Source: Stenocarpella maydis (Eukaryota; Ascomycota; Sordariomycetes; Diaporthales; Diaporthaceae). Taken from it: DNA of 64,000 nucleotides. Under the pieces are notes generated by a model that saw nothing but the letters and a program-made list of their open reading frames with translations, did no database searches and was not told the origin of the DNA. The DNA lies in NCBI GenBank assembly GCA_002270565.1, contig NQMI01000158.1, positions 34,705 to 98,704 on the forward strand, written 5' to 3'. The position numbers and the translations under genes were made by a program. Below are positions 12,001 to 22,797 of this stretch, in pieces (positions within the stretch are counted from its first letter, which is position 1; the number at the start of each line of letters is the position of its first letter).

Positions 12001-13869
12001 ATGGCGGACTACACGCTCTACCTGGTGACCGACTCCACGCCCGCGATCCTCGGCGGCAGGGACATCTGTGACGTCGTCGACCGCGCCATCCGCGGGGGCG
12101 TCACGGTCGTGCAGCACCGCGACAAGACCAGCGACACGGGCGACCTGATCTCGACGGCGAGGAGGCTGCACGCCGTCACGAGGAGCCACAGCGTGCCGCT
12201 GCTCATCAACGACCGGGTCGATGTCGCGCTGGCTGTGGGCTGCGAGGGCGTGCACCTGGGCCAGGATGACATGGGTCAGTCCAGCTCTCTCACGGCTGCT
12301 CGACTACTGCTACCATGGCGGACGCGAGACGAGGAGGGCCTCTGCTGAGACATGACTGCATCCAGACATAGGCACTGCCAGGAAGCTGCTCGGGGGCGGC
12401 AAGATCATCGGCATCACGGCCAACACGGCCGACGAGGCCCTCGCGGCCTGCGAGCAGGGCGCCAGCTACCTGGGCATCGGGACCATCTTCTCCACACAGA
12501 CGCGCGTCACACCCCGCCAACTCCTTTCCGTCTCGTGGTCATCTCGAGGCGATGATGGTGCTGACTCTGGGCCCCCCTTGCAGAAAGACCAACACCAAGA
12601 ACATCATTGGCCCAGAGGGCCTCCGGCACGCCCTCGCCGTCCTCGCCGACAAGGGCCATGGAGACGTCCCCACCGTGTGCATCGGCGGCATCAATGCCTC
12701 CAACATCCCGCAGGTGCTGTTCCGCGGCAGCCCTCCCGAGAAGCCACTGGACGGCGTCGCCGTGGTCAGCGCCATCATGGCGGCCGAGGACCCGGAGGCC
12801 GAGTCGAGGCGGCTGCTGCGGCTGGTCCGGGAGGCGGCCGAGCGTGGCACGCGGCCGAGGGCGGGCCCGGCGGCGGCACCGACCAAGGCGGAGCTGTTGA
12901 AGCTTGTGCCGGGCGCCATCAGGGCGGTGCACGAGTCGAAGCCGCTGTCGCATAACATGATGAACCTGGTACGAGCTCCAGGGCGGTATTCCATGAGAGA
13001 TGCCAGGCTGATGTGGTTCTACACAGGTGGTCCAGAACTTCGCGGCAAACGTGGCTCTCTGTATCGGGGCGTCGCCCATCATGGCCAACTACGGAGAGGA
13101 AGCAGCAGACCTCGCCAAGCTCGGCGGTGCACTTGTCATCAACATGGGCACGGTGACGCCCGAAGGGCTGGACAACTACGTCAAGGCCCTCAGGGCATAC
13201 AACGCGGCCGGGCGACCGGTCATCTTCGACCCAGTAGGGTACGTCTGAACCCCCACACCCCCCGTATCGGTGGACTACTTGCACATGCTCCTATTCACAC
13301 CTATACATCACAGTGCCGGGGCGACAGCCGTCCGCAGGGCAGCAGTCAGGGCCATCCTCTCAGCAGGCTACATTGACGTGATCAAGGGCAACGAGAGCGA
13401 GATCAAGGCCGTGTTCGGCGGCGGCACCGAGAGCCAGCGCGGCGTCGACAGCAGCAGCACGCTCTCCGACGCGGACAGGGCCCGCCTGGTCCGGAGCCTG
13501 GCCGCGCGCGAGCAGGCCGTCGTGCTCATGACGGGCAGGACGGACGTGGTGTCGGACGGGTCGCGCGTGCTGGCCGTGCGCAACGGGCACGAGTACCTCG
13601 GCATGATCACGGGGACGGGCTGCACGCTGGGCACGGCCGTCTCGGCCATGGTGGCCGCGTGCCCGCGCGACGGTGACAGGCTGGCCGCCGTTGTGGCTGG
13701 GATACTCCTCTTTGAGATCGCGGCCGAGCAGGCGGCGGGCAGGGGGGGCGTCGATGGCCCTGGGACGTTTGTGCCGGCGTTCTTGGACTCGCTCTACCGC
13801 ATCCGGACTGCCACTGCTGCGGGAGACATCGGCTGGCTGTCTGCTGAGAAGGTTTCTGTGGTTGAGTGA
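12001..13869 (+). CDS. THI6: Bifunctional thiamine-phosphate synthase / hydroxyethylthiazole kinase
   Basis: Predicted 518-residue enzyme joining the pyrimidine and thiazole halves of thiamine in the cytosol. Exons: 12001-12274, 12372-12505, 12588-12968, 13027-13238, 13314-13869. The N-terminal half is ThiE-like: VVQHRDK, then NDRVDVALAVGCEGVHLGQD, and TNTKNIIG with a VCIGGIN phosphate-binding segment. The C-terminal half is ThiM-like: ANVALCIGASPIM, VIFDPVG, DVIKGNESEI and ITGTGCTLGT with the catalytic Cys. Length matches the yeast THI6 class (about 540). Intron 2 uses a weak donor (GTCACA) and an AAAG acceptor, chosen because it alone restores the TQTRTNTKN alignment. This is primary metabolism, so it probably marks the edge of the polyketide cluster. 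Confidence 0.95.
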
Positions 13870-14426
13870 GCTGGTGTGGAGGGGCTCATCGTGCGGCTGA
13901 GGGCTTATTGTGCCCCGGAATTATCAGATGTTTGTTGTGTTGCACCGACAAAGGCAAACACTAGTCAACAGCCGGGGTTATAGATGCACCGGAATTCCAG
14001 AGGGAGAATGCGTCCACGAGAAAGACTTGTGTGTAAGGGACGTCCCACGCCTCATGGAGTTGTGTTCCAGCAGCAAACAGAGGGCCACAAGGTGGATCGT
14101 GTCACATGCTGCTGCAGTGGGTTTCAGGCTTGACCTCAGGCTATCGGTCCCCCGGCCCAGACCCCTGACCAAGCAGGCTTATTATTACCATTGCCTCGGT
14201 GCTACCCCGCGGGGAAGCCTTCTTCCTCCCTCTCCCTTGATGTTCCCGACAGACAACAAGAGTCTGACTTGTCATGGCCCTTGTACTTTAACCTCCAGTT
14301 GCGGTCCACTGTGTCTACTATGGTAGTTGCCTCTGCGCACATACGGACAATCACAGCATCACACCTCCCACGCGAATCCGCGCCCCAAGACCGTCCACAC
14401 GACCTGTTATCCGACCATTCTCCGAG
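13870..14426. other. Intergenic region
   Basis: About 560 bp between the thiamine gene and the isochorismatase-like gene. Nothing beyond presumed UTR and promoter sequence is seen. Confidence 0.4.
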
Positions 14427-15264
14427 ATGCCAGAGCTGGCCAACGCCCGGCGAGGGATGGGTACGCCAACCGCCCTGCTTCAAATGCAACAGCCGAGGCT
14501 AACCTGCCCAATTCCTGACAGACAATCCCGCCATCTTGTCAGTGGAGCCCAGACAAGCCCGATGCCGATGATGCCCATCGAACCGCCCTGACGATTGCCC
14601 CTCACAGTGTCTGCGACCTGCAGGAGAAGTTCCGAAACGCAATATATGAGTTCGACAAGGTGTAAGCATCACAATGACCACGGGGAACCGCCACGTCCCA
14701 GAAGAGACCACATTCTCACAGCGCCTCTCTGCCCCCAGGGTCCTGACCACACAAAAGGTCCTCCGAGCCGCCGAGGCCCTCAACATCCCAATCTTCACGA
14801 CCACGCAGAACCGCGCGCGGCTGGGCGACACCGTCCCCGAGCTCCAGCAATACCTCGACACCCCGCTGTGCAAGACCCGCTCGGACAAGACCCTCTTCAG
14901 CATGCTCGTCCCCTCGGTGACGGCCCAGCTGGGGCCCAGGCCCGCGCAGATCGTGCTGGTCGGCATCGAGGCGCACATCTGCATCACGCAGACGGCCATC
15001 GACGCCCGGCGCGCGGGCCACGCCGTCTACGTGCTCGCCGACGGCGTCAGCAGCTGCAACAGGGAGGAGGTGCCCCTCGCGCTGGCGCGCCTGCGGGCCG
15101 AGGGCGTCGTCGTCACCACGAGCGAGAGCTGGCTGTACGAGTTCGTGGGCGACGCCGGCCGGCCCGAGTTCAAGTCTATCATTGGGGTCGTCAAGGACAC
15201 CTCGGCGGATACGAAGACGGCCCTGCAGGCCCTTGCGCCTGTCCATGGGGCGTCGAAAATCTAG
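14427..15264 (+). CDS. Isochorismatase-like cysteine hydrolase (ISOC1/2 type)
   Basis: Predicted 209-residue hydrolase. Exons: 14427-14460, 14522-14537 (only 16 nt), 14608-14661, 14739-15264; all phases close. The spliced start reads ...DNPAIFVCDLQEKF, which is the standard opening of eukaryotic isochorismatase-domain proteins. Catalytic triad candidates: Asp in VCDLQEKF, Lys in TRSDKTLFSML, and Cys in GIEAHICITQTAID. The order and spacing match the ISOC1/2 subgroup. That subgroup's natural substrate is poorly known, so I assign no reaction. The first two short exons are missed by simple ORF calling, which would start at an internal Met. An assembly gap begins 24 nt after the stop. Confidence 0.92.
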
Positions 15265-15288
15265 GTTTTTTTTTGTTTTTTTTTTGGT

Positions 15289-15301
15289 NNNNNNNNNNNN
15301 N
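15289..15301. other. Assembly gap of 13 N between homopolymers
   Basis: Thirteen N lie between a T-rich run and a run of 19 G. The true length of the locus is unknown. The gap sits in the 3' flank of the isochorismatase-like gene and breaks no gene model. Confidence 0.99.
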
Positions 15302-15931
15302 GGTGGGGGGGGGGGGGGGGGGGCTGCGCGTTCTGTAGGTAGAGCGTGGCACGGCAACGTAGAGGACCATAGGGGGGGTTTCGAGTCTTATTAGACGACT
15401 TTGCTTCCAAATAAGAGATTGCGGGTGGTGCTGCCATGACAAAACCGCACAGTAGAGATTCCTCCATATTGCCTCCTCATACACTTCAGTGTGCCTTTTC
15501 AATTTCCTGCTTTCCCGTAGAACAGGAAGCACGAATGGTTACTTGGAAGCAAAACCATGGCATCCTGCACTCCTTTTAAGAAATCTCGCCGTTTTCTGAG
15601 CTGATTTCAACCCCGAGTTGAAACAGGACATCTGCAGCCGTCCAGCCGTCAAGCTTCCGGCCGAGCGGGTCCGACTCGACTCCGGTCCTCTCTCCGGAGA
15701 TTGACTCTTCCTTCCCCTCACGTCAGAGTCAAGCCAGCACATGACCAAGCAACCAGCATACGGGCATACTCGGCTCTCGGTAGTAAAGCTGGTACAGCCG
15801 AGACATCACGACCTGCTTCGTCTGCTCGTCGCCTCGGCCCACATCTCAGCTGCTCCTCTGAGGACATCAACCATATATCAAATCGCACCAGGCCAGCCGC
15901 TTATAAGTCACAAGTACCGCCACAAGCCATC
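15302..15931. other. Intergenic region upstream of the VOC gene
   Basis: About 630 bp beginning with a G19 run. No gene, RNA or repeat with support is seen; it should contain the VOC gene promoter. Confidence 0.4.
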
Positions 15932-16402
15932 ATGGCCGCCAGCAGCAGCAGCACCACAGAGACCGCCCCCCCGGAGCCGCTCATCACGGGCCTGCACCAC
16001 ATCAACCTCACGGTGCCGCACGGCACCCTCGACCGGGCCAAGTCCTTCTACGCCGGCACCCTCGGCCTGACGCCCCGCCCCGTGCCCGCCGCGCAGGCCC
16101 ACGAGCTGGCCTGGTTCGACATCGCCGCCTCGGGCCAGCAGGTCCACGTCTCGCTGCCCAAGCACGACGGCGACGGCGACGCCCCCGCCCCCGCCTCGCG
16201 CCACCCCTGCTTCCGCGCCGGCTCCGCCGAGGCCCTGCTCGCCCTGCAGCGCCGCGTCCACGACCACTTCCTGCGCGGCGGCGCCGACGCCCCCGCCGCC
16301 GCCGACGCGCCGGGGGTCAGCTCCGGGGCCGAGGGGCCCGAGTACCCGAGGAGGTTCTTTGCGAGGGACTTTGCGGGGAACCGCCTCGAGTTTAGTGTCT
16401 AG
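15932..16402 (+). CDS. Small VOC-superfamily (glyoxalase/bleomycin-resistance fold) protein
   Basis: Single-exon protein of 156 residues. The N-terminus after a Ser/Ala/Pro leader reads GLHHINLTV, typical of strand 1 with a metal-binding His. The middle has RAKSFYAGTLGLTPRP, the usual helix and turn of a VOC module, and the C-terminus ends FARDFAGNRLEFSV with the metal-ligand Glu. Only one module is present, so a homodimer is expected. VOC proteins include glyoxalases, dioxygenases and resistance proteins, so the reaction cannot be named. Coding bias is strongly GC-rich at third positions. The start was set at the ATG directly before MAASSSS; the longer upstream frame has no family features. 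Confidence 0.85.
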   Translation: MAASSSSTTETAPPEPLITGLHHINLTVPHGTLDRAKSFYAGTLGLTPRPVPAAQAHELAWFDIAASGQQVHVSLPKHDGDGDAPAPASRHPCFRAGSAEALLALQRRVHDHFLRGGADAPAAADAPGVSSGAEGPEYPRRFFARDFAGNRLEFSV

Positions 16403-16512
16403 GTTAGTTTTGATTAAATATATGGTAAATAATCTTGTGTAAGATTTACTTTTCTTTTAACATTTTATTACTATTAACATTAGAAAAATGCTAAACTAAT
16501 AAAACTAATTTC
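16403..16512. other. Short AT-rich stretch
   Basis: About 110 bp of strongly AT-rich sequence directly after the VOC stop, in sharp contrast to the GC-rich gene. It may be a 3' UTR plus the edge of a RIP-mutated relic. Confidence 0.35.
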
Positions 16513-16675
16513 AACCCTGGTAAGCAGGTTCAAGCCTGTGTTGGGGACCTCGCTAGCGGTGACCAGGCCATTGGGGTTGGTGTCGATGAAGGGCTTCTTC
16601 TTGGTGTCTTCGAAGCGCAAAGATTTAATCTCCTAGTTAATTCCGAGTTCCTTGAAGAGAAAATTACCTACAGTA
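16513..16675 (-). pseudogene. Relic of a URE2-type glutathione S-transferase
   Basis: One minus-strand frame reads FLFKELGIN, a stop (TAG), then RFEDTKKKPFIDTNPNG and EVPNTGLN. This matches the thioredoxin-fold part of URE2-like fungal GSTs, where a segment like ILEELGI is followed by ...VKKEPF-(I/L)-x-x-NPNGRVPA...DPNTGL. Only about 55 codons survive, an in-frame stop is present, and neither end of the gene is found, so this is a dead fragment. It lies beside an AT-rich stretch, in keeping with decay. The family assignment rests on my memory of the motif pattern. Confidence 0.55.
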
Positions 16676-16907
16676 GGGGCGATATCAGGAACTCCATGTC
16701 ATCGAAACGCCTGACACGGTCCCGCTTCCCAAGCTCTCGCCTTCCAAGTGTTGGGCCACACCACCATCAGTGCAAACTGTGTGCTACAGGCATCTTTGTA
16801 ACCAGCAACGAGAAGAACGAAACCAACGCTACGAAGAATAACAAATTGCCCAACAGACCCCACGCGCCCACACGCGTCGTCCAGTGGGGCCGCGGGTATT
16901 GAATGTT
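16676..16907. other. Intergenic region
   Basis: About 230 bp between the GST relic and the end of the F-box-like gene. No feature is seen. Confidence 0.4.
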
Positions 16908-18286
16908 CTAAAATCCAGATCCTCCATGCTCACCAACGGGGTCTTCAGCTACAAGGAGGGATGACAGTGGGCATACGTCCGACGGATTTCGCAGCACCGC
17001 CTGGTGGCTTTTCCATGCAACATCTTTCCAGGCTTCCGTGACCAGCCGCCCCATGTGGATATGTTCAGAGGCTACGATGTCTGTTAGCGGCACGCGGCAC
17101 AATCGTGGACTATACATATGTACTGCGCTGACTTACCGTAGCAGATGGCTGTATCCTTCCCCTGTCCTTGCACGACATAACGGAAGAACCCGTTGATCCT
17201 GCCCCCTTCTCTTGTACCGTAGCTCAATAGCCGCAACTCCTGCAGTTTTGGTAGGCCAAGAGCTGCCACTCCAACTTGGTTGAGGAGGCGGTTGATAGCT
17301 GCGTGGGGAGTGCCCGGCTTGAGGAGCGAACAAGCAAGAGTCAGGGACCGCAAGGCCGGCCAGTGACTGATCCCAGTGGCTCCGGAGACTGGCTTTAAAC
17401 TCCCGAGATATTCGAAGAACTCTTCTGCCGCGTTCCCACTCGTAGTTATTGAGAGCTCCTGGAGTCCTCTCGTCATGCCGAACCATGCCAGCCGTTGCAC
17501 AAGAAATCGATATGCACTGATGGTACGTCTCCCGCCGTGGCCCAGGACATGCAGGCGCTTCAGAGCAGCAGGGAATACCGGTGTCAGTTCTGCGATCTGG
17601 AAGTGTTTGGTATGCTCGTTGTGATGATGCACATCCTGAAGGCAGAGCTCCTCCATTTCGGGCAGTTTCGAACACAGGCTAATGATTGCGCGAGTATTGA
17701 TTATTTGCCCCTCTTGGTATCGACCCGAGAAGCTTTTTATTGCTGGAACTTGCCCAACCATGTCGTCGGGACCGCTCTTTTCGGATTGATGAAGCATGTC
17801 GAAAGAGCGGTATGCTGCAGGTTTTTGATGAGATCTTGTACGCCTTCCGCTCCGAAGACTGCGAGCAGTGGGCGCAGAAATGCAGGGAGCAAGATGTAAG
17901 TTGAGATCCGTGTCCCATTTCTTGAGCAGGCACAGCAGCGAGGCTACAGCCGGAGAAGCCCTTTGCTCTGATGGCTGTGCTGCAGATCCACGGTCGAGGT
18001 GAGCACCGTCCCGATCAGACACTTGGAGCGATACTGTCCGGAGCTATTTGCGGCGATCACTGTGAATCGATACTGTGGTTTCAAATTCGGATAAGTCTTC
18101 TGGGACAAGATTGAGAGACCGGAAAGTAAGCTGTTCAAATAGGTATTGCCAGTCCTTGTTGACCGCAGCGTACCGGGCAAGGGTGTGGTCCGCCTCTGCT
18201 TCTTGGGCAACGTGGCTCAAGATTATGCCAATGACGGCAGGTGGCAACGTGGCCCAGTGATTTTCTATTGGGGATGTTCGGTCCAT
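16908..18286 (-). pseudogene. F-box/LRR-like gene interrupted by one in-frame TAG
   Basis: The minus-strand frame starting at MDRTSPIENHW encodes an F-box-like N-terminus (LPPAVIGIILSHVAQ, then LARYAAVNKDWQYLFEQLTF). In the same frame a TAG at 18046-18044 follows HSDRRK. Downstream the frame stays open for about 300 codons, with leucine-rich segments such as LPEMEELCLQD, LKRLHVLGHG and LPKLQELRLLS. A 56-bp intron (17136-17081, GTAAGT...AACAG) leads to a last exon, 17080-16908. If the TAG were a CAG (Gln) codon the product would be about 440 residues. Possible explanations are a recent nonsense mutation, a sequencing error, or a population variant. An intron removing the stop would be only about 18 nt, so that is unlikely. 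F-box proteins of this kind are numerous and fast-changing in ascomycetes. Confidence 0.7.
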
Positions 18287-18472
18287 GACAAGCAAGTACG
18301 GTGGCCGGGAGTGAGTGTGCAATATGGAAGTAGGAAAGGTAGGTTGAGATCGGCAGGGCGGGTGGTTATAAAAGTCCAATTCTTCTTATTTTTTTTTCCT
18401 TGGCTTGTCCCGGCTAGTAGTTCGGGGTTCTAGTGGCGTGGCGCTTCTCTGATTAAGCAACGCCTAGGCACC
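18287..18472. promoter_or_regulatory. Upstream region of the F-box-like gene
   Basis: About 190 bp between the F-box start and the inverted-repeat element. It would hold the core promoter; no motif stands out. Confidence 0.3.
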
Positions 18473-18930
18473 CAGTCAACGTCCGCCTACCCAGCTTGAC
18501 CCTATTCGCCCACCCAGTACAAGCATTAAGCGTGCAGCTTATTAGGAATTCTTGTACCTCTACCCTTTAGATTCTTTACCTAGTAGGCTTTTAGCATACT
18601 CAGTAGGCTTTCAGTATACCTATTGGGCTTTCCACACACCCAGTAAGCTTTTAGCATACCTAAAAAAGGGGCCCTCTATATACCTAAAGGAAGGGCCCTT
18701 CCTCTAGGTGTATGAAGGGCTCTTCCTCTGGGTGTGTGGACGGCCCTTCCTCCGGGTATATGGAGGGGTTTAAGAGGCATTAAGGGGCTTTAAGATGTAT
18801 CAAGGGGCTCTAAGAGCTTTCAGGCAGGGGGTTTCAGAGGGGAGGTATAAGAAATTATAGTAGGCTGTATACTAAATTTCTCATACTGGGTGGGTAAACG
18901 AGGTCGAGCTGGGCAGGCGGACGTTGACTG
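18473..18930. mobile_element. Non-autonomous inverted-repeat element, copy 1 (458 bp)
   Basis: The outermost 15 bp are perfect inverted repeats (CAGTCAACGTCCGCC at the left end). Imperfect inverted similarity extends for about 80 bp and includes CACCCAGTA and AGCCTACTATAA-like blocks. The interior has repeated AAGGGCCCTTCCT-like segments and no coding capacity. The same termini recur at 48.9 and 55.8 kb. No clear target-site duplication is seen for this copy. It sits in the upstream region of the F-box-like gene. Confidence 0.8.
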
Positions 18931-19008
18931 AGAAAGTAGAGGGGGATTGGAAATTAGATGATTGTTGTTGATCATACCTAATTTCTATCTACGTCCCCAG
19001 GGCCACTG

Positions 19009-19518
19009 TCAGGATTTCTTGACGCTGTCAACCTGCGTCGCACGGTCACCCGTTCCCACACCGGAGATGAAGGCAGCCCGCATGCTGGCACCCAGGTACA
19101 CGAAAGGGATATTCCCCCAGTCAATGGCATTCCAGCGGGCAAAGTTCCACGGCAGGTAGATGTCCAGCCCAAGCTGCCGGACAGTCCAGAGGTGGCCCAG
19201 ATCAGCGACCAGAAGCCCGAATAGAACTGTCTTCCAGACGCGCAGGTCTGAAGTAGAGCGGAGGACGAGAGCCTCGTTCAGCGTAAAGAGCAGGTACAGG
19301 TTCGCCAGCTGCGACAGGACAATGGAGGTACCGGTTGGAATTTGGCCGGGAGCCGGGGCGGAGGGGGCGTGGGTTAGGAGGAGGTAGTCATCCTGGCGGA
19401 AGTGCGCGTAGTATGCGCCGACGAGGGCGGATACGGGCTCGACATAGAGGAAGAAGAGCCGGTATATCGGAGGGAACCGATCGAAACCTGCTTCTCGACG
19501 CTGCTGTTGAGGGGCCAT
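19009..19518 (-). CDS. Small multi-pass membrane protein (DUF7704-like)
   Basis: Single-exon protein of 169 residues. It opens MAPQQQRREAGFDRFPPIYR and then shows RLFFLYVEPVSALVGAYYA, a first hydrophobic segment. Further segments are around LSQLANLYLLFTLNEALVL, TVLFGLLVADLGHLWTV and WGNIPFVYLGASMRAAF. The pattern (PP-x-YRLFFLY-x-EP near the start, DLGHL in the middle, and a final WGN...MR) resembles small fungal membrane proteins that I recall under DUF7704. Their function is not known. The listed start is chosen because the longer upstream frame lacks membrane or family features. Four transmembrane helices are likely. Confidence 0.75.
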   Translation of the reverse strand: MAPQQQRREAGFDRFPPIYRLFFLYVEPVSALVGAYYAHFRQDDYLLLTHAPSAPAPGQIPTGTSIVLSQLANLYLLFTLNEALVLRSTSDLRVWKTVLFGLLVADLGHLWTVRQLGLDIYLPWNFARWNAIDWGNIPFVYLGASMRAAFISGVGTGDRATQVDSVKKS

Positions 19519-20678
19519 GGCTGCCTGTCTGGAAATGCGTATGGATAAGCCGGCAGGCGCGTCGTAGGCCCGCTGTAATAATGCAAGACTATTCGAATTC
19601 GTGGAGTATCTATTCCACAGCACTCGTAGGACGTCAGGAGTGCAGCGATGAGGTGAGGTTGAAGCTCTCCACAATAACGGCACCAACCACTCACTTCTGA
19701 GAATGACCAAACGGGCCCAAGTCCAGGCCCACTGCATCAGGACAGGGGTATCCTGGAGGCGACCCGATCGTACTGCTCGGACCCTGGAATTCGGTGCGTA
19801 CTCTATTAATCAAACTAGTTGACTGCTCAGGCAAAAAAAAAAAAAAGGAAAAAAGACACATGATGTCCTCACGGCCTTCAGCCACGGGACAGGAAAGTCT
19901 CAAACGCAGAGAAGGCGACAGGAAAGTTTTAGACGCCCGAGAAAAACTGAATCCCTTGCTGGATGCTAGTGATATCTGGATGTGACTCGGCCTCACAAAG
20001 TGAGTGGCCCCGGGTCTATGCTGCGGCACACCTGACCAAGTTCCGCCTGGTAGCCAATTTCTTAGGCCATCGAAAGTCCATCAGACTGGAAGATTTTCGA
20101 TACTGATACTTGAATAGCAGGGACTATTCAAGTTGTGTTTGTGGACATACAGATTTGCTCAAGCCGAGAACATCTCGGCTGACCCCTGAAGTTCTAAAAC
20201 ACAAAGACAACCAGAGACGACCCCACCATGGGCGAGGCCAGGGGTAGCCGCCCTAGCTCCTTGTCTGATCGGCGTCCCAAAACACTGGCCCAGAGCTGAC
20301 GTTAATGTTTGAGCCTGGCCTGGAAGACACCTCGACATTTGTTCTCTACTTCACCTAAAATTATCACCTTCCTATTATCCATGGTCCTGTCTTTCCACAA
20401 GCCACTTCGAAGAGACTCTAAGTAAGAGGCTGGAATAACTCATCATTTAGCGGTACAACGCCTTTTTGAGGTCACTATTGACGGAAGCACGCCTGGTGTT
20501 GGTGGACAGAGCGTGGTACAAGGAAATTCATCACGTCCCCTTGAGGCCAGCCAGACGAAGACTTCTGATTTTATAGTTGGGCAGAGACCCCGCCCTTGGA
20601 TATCGAGTGAAAGTCACGAGACCGCAGTGTCCTGTCCGTCGATCCTCCCAGAACCGTCCCATCACACCAGAGCCCGGC
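19519..20678. other. Intergenic region
   Basis: About 1.16 kb between two divergent genes, so it should carry both promoters. Apart from an A-rich run (19831-19854) and short open frames, nothing is recognised. A missing 5' exon of the arylsulfotransferase-like gene could be hidden here. Confidence 0.4.
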
Positions 20679-22797
20679 ATGGGTAAACGACCCCGTCCGC
20701 TCATCGAGTACTGGCCGGGGTACGGGAGGCTCCCATTCTACTATTCCGTGAGTGTATCCCGTCACGCCAACATGCATATTATGAACGCTTCAGCACTAAC
20801 CTTGTTATTTGAAGCGTCCTGACCTCAGGCCGCCACGCCTGAACATCCTCACAGCTGACCCCGAGCGGGCGACGCCCGGCTACATCTTTATCTCGCCGTC
20901 TTTTGATAGCCCGTATCGGCCAGACTCTGGACCGTATATTTTTGATACCAAGGGCGTAAGATTGGTCTTGTGAAGCCTATCCACCGGCTTATATAATACC
21001 TGGGTACACTGACACTGGTTGCAGAACTTGATATGGTCGGGTATTACTGCTGCGGGAGGTGCAGGCAGCACCGACGTGCATGGCCTGTACGTCTGCCAGT
21101 ATCGCAACGTGCCACATCTTTGTTTCTGGCGAGGCCAGCAACGAGGAACCCATGGCGGTGGCATGGGCGTGATCATGGATACATCCTACAACATCGTCCG
21201 CACAATTGCCGCATCCAACCAAGCTCCCGTCGATTTCCACGAGTTCCTCTTGACATCCGATAACACAGCACTCATTACAACATACCCGCCGAAATTCATC
21301 GATGCCCTGTGGGTCCTGGACTCATGCATTGAGGATATCCCCCTTTACACTAATGATAATCGCGTGCCGTTTCAGTGGTGTGCGTCCGACCACTTAGACT
21401 TGAACGAGAACCCCGGCCGTCAGGAATTCATTGCGGCTCATAAAGGCCAAACACCTGACCGGGCATGGGACCCGGTGCACCTGAACAGTGTTGACAAGAC
21501 CCCTGCTGGTGACTACTTGATTTCCGCACGGCACCTCGACTCAGTCATGCTCGTATCGCACCTTGATGGGAGTATCATCTGGCGCCTCGGGGGGGCAAAG
21601 TCATCGTTCAAGATGGAAGGCTTCAACCTCACGCGCCAGCACGATGCCAGGTTTCTCGCATATGTCAACAACTCGGGCATGATCATCTCGCTATTCGACA
21701 ACAATAACGACGGCACAAGCCTCAAGGGTAACCCATCGAGAGCCCTGGTAGTTGCGCTCGACACGCAGAGCATGTCAGCCAGAAGAATATCCGAGTACGG
21801 TCGGGTCCCGGCTGGAGCAGCCGGATTCAATGGGACAGAGCTGGACGATAGGCGATACATCGACTCGAACGGCATGGGAAACGTCCAGCTCCTCCCCAAC
21901 GGCCACATTCTGACACACTTCGGCCGTCACGGCGCGCTGGCCGAATACCCGCCCGAGGGCGACAGCGACCCCGTCTTCTTCGCGAACCTACTCCCGGCAC
22001 AACAGACGCCCTCGCCACCTTCAGAGGCCCTGTCGTGGACCGCAAACAACTACCGCGCCTTCCTCTACCCGCTGGCCAACAACACCAATGCAACTGAGAC
22101 AACAACAAACACAAATTCGACACCAAATGCCGTGCTACCGACGCAGTGGGAAGGCAGGCCGGCCTCCCGCCCGGACCTCTGGGCCTACTCCCGCACACCA
22201 GCCTCGCTGATGACCATGTACGTCTCGTGGAACGGCGACACCCGCACGGCGACATACCGCTTCCACGTCTCCATCCTCGACTCGGCCGCCGCCCAGTCCG
22301 GCAGCCTCGAGCCTCCCCCCGACGAGGACTTCCAGTGGGGCGGCGACTGGCCGCGGACGGGCTTCGAGACCAACATGACCATCGGCGGGTCGAGGCCGTG
22401 GTCCTTCGCCGAGGCGCTGGACGCGGACGGCAACTCGCTCGCCAACAGCTCCAAGGTCCGCACGTACGTCCCTCCCGCGGGGGGGCGGAAGGCCTGTGGG
22501 GACTGGCACTGTTTCCCCGAGATCACGGGGGACGCGGACGTCCTTCCGCTCCTCGAGGGGCTTGGGGGGTCTGATCGCCCTGCGGGTGGGAACGCCGGCC
22601 AGGCGCCCGGCCGGGTGGGTGCCGGGGATGTGGGGGTTGGAGTGCTTGGGCTCCTGGAGCATATTTTTGCGCTCCTTGGGCTCGGGCTTTGCGCGTGGTT
22701 GGTTTGGAGTCGGGTTTCCTGCAGGGGACGGAGATGGCGAGATTCAACGAAGGGTTATAGACGCGTTGGGAAGGATGAGAATGAAATTGTGGTTTAG
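20679..22797 (+). CDS. Arylsulfotransferase-like (ASST/Arylsulfotran_2) membrane protein
   Basis: Predicted 660-residue protein. Exons 20679-20747, 20815-20955, 21025-22797; both introns are phase 0. The spliced N-terminus gives LRPPRLNIL, TPGYIFISPS, GPYIFDTKGNLIW, a usual entry into the beta-propeller of fungal ASST proteins. Later signatures are HEFLLTSDNTALIT, WDPVHLNSVDKTPAGDYLIS (this His-containing segment is the conserved core), HLDGSIIWRLGG and QHDARF. The last 70 residues contain one transmembrane helix (LLEHIFALLGLGLCAWLVW) followed by a basic tail. No signal peptide is visible from this start, so a further upstream exon is likely or the start is wrong. Sulfotransferase activity is unproven for the fungal members of this family. 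Confidence 0.82.
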
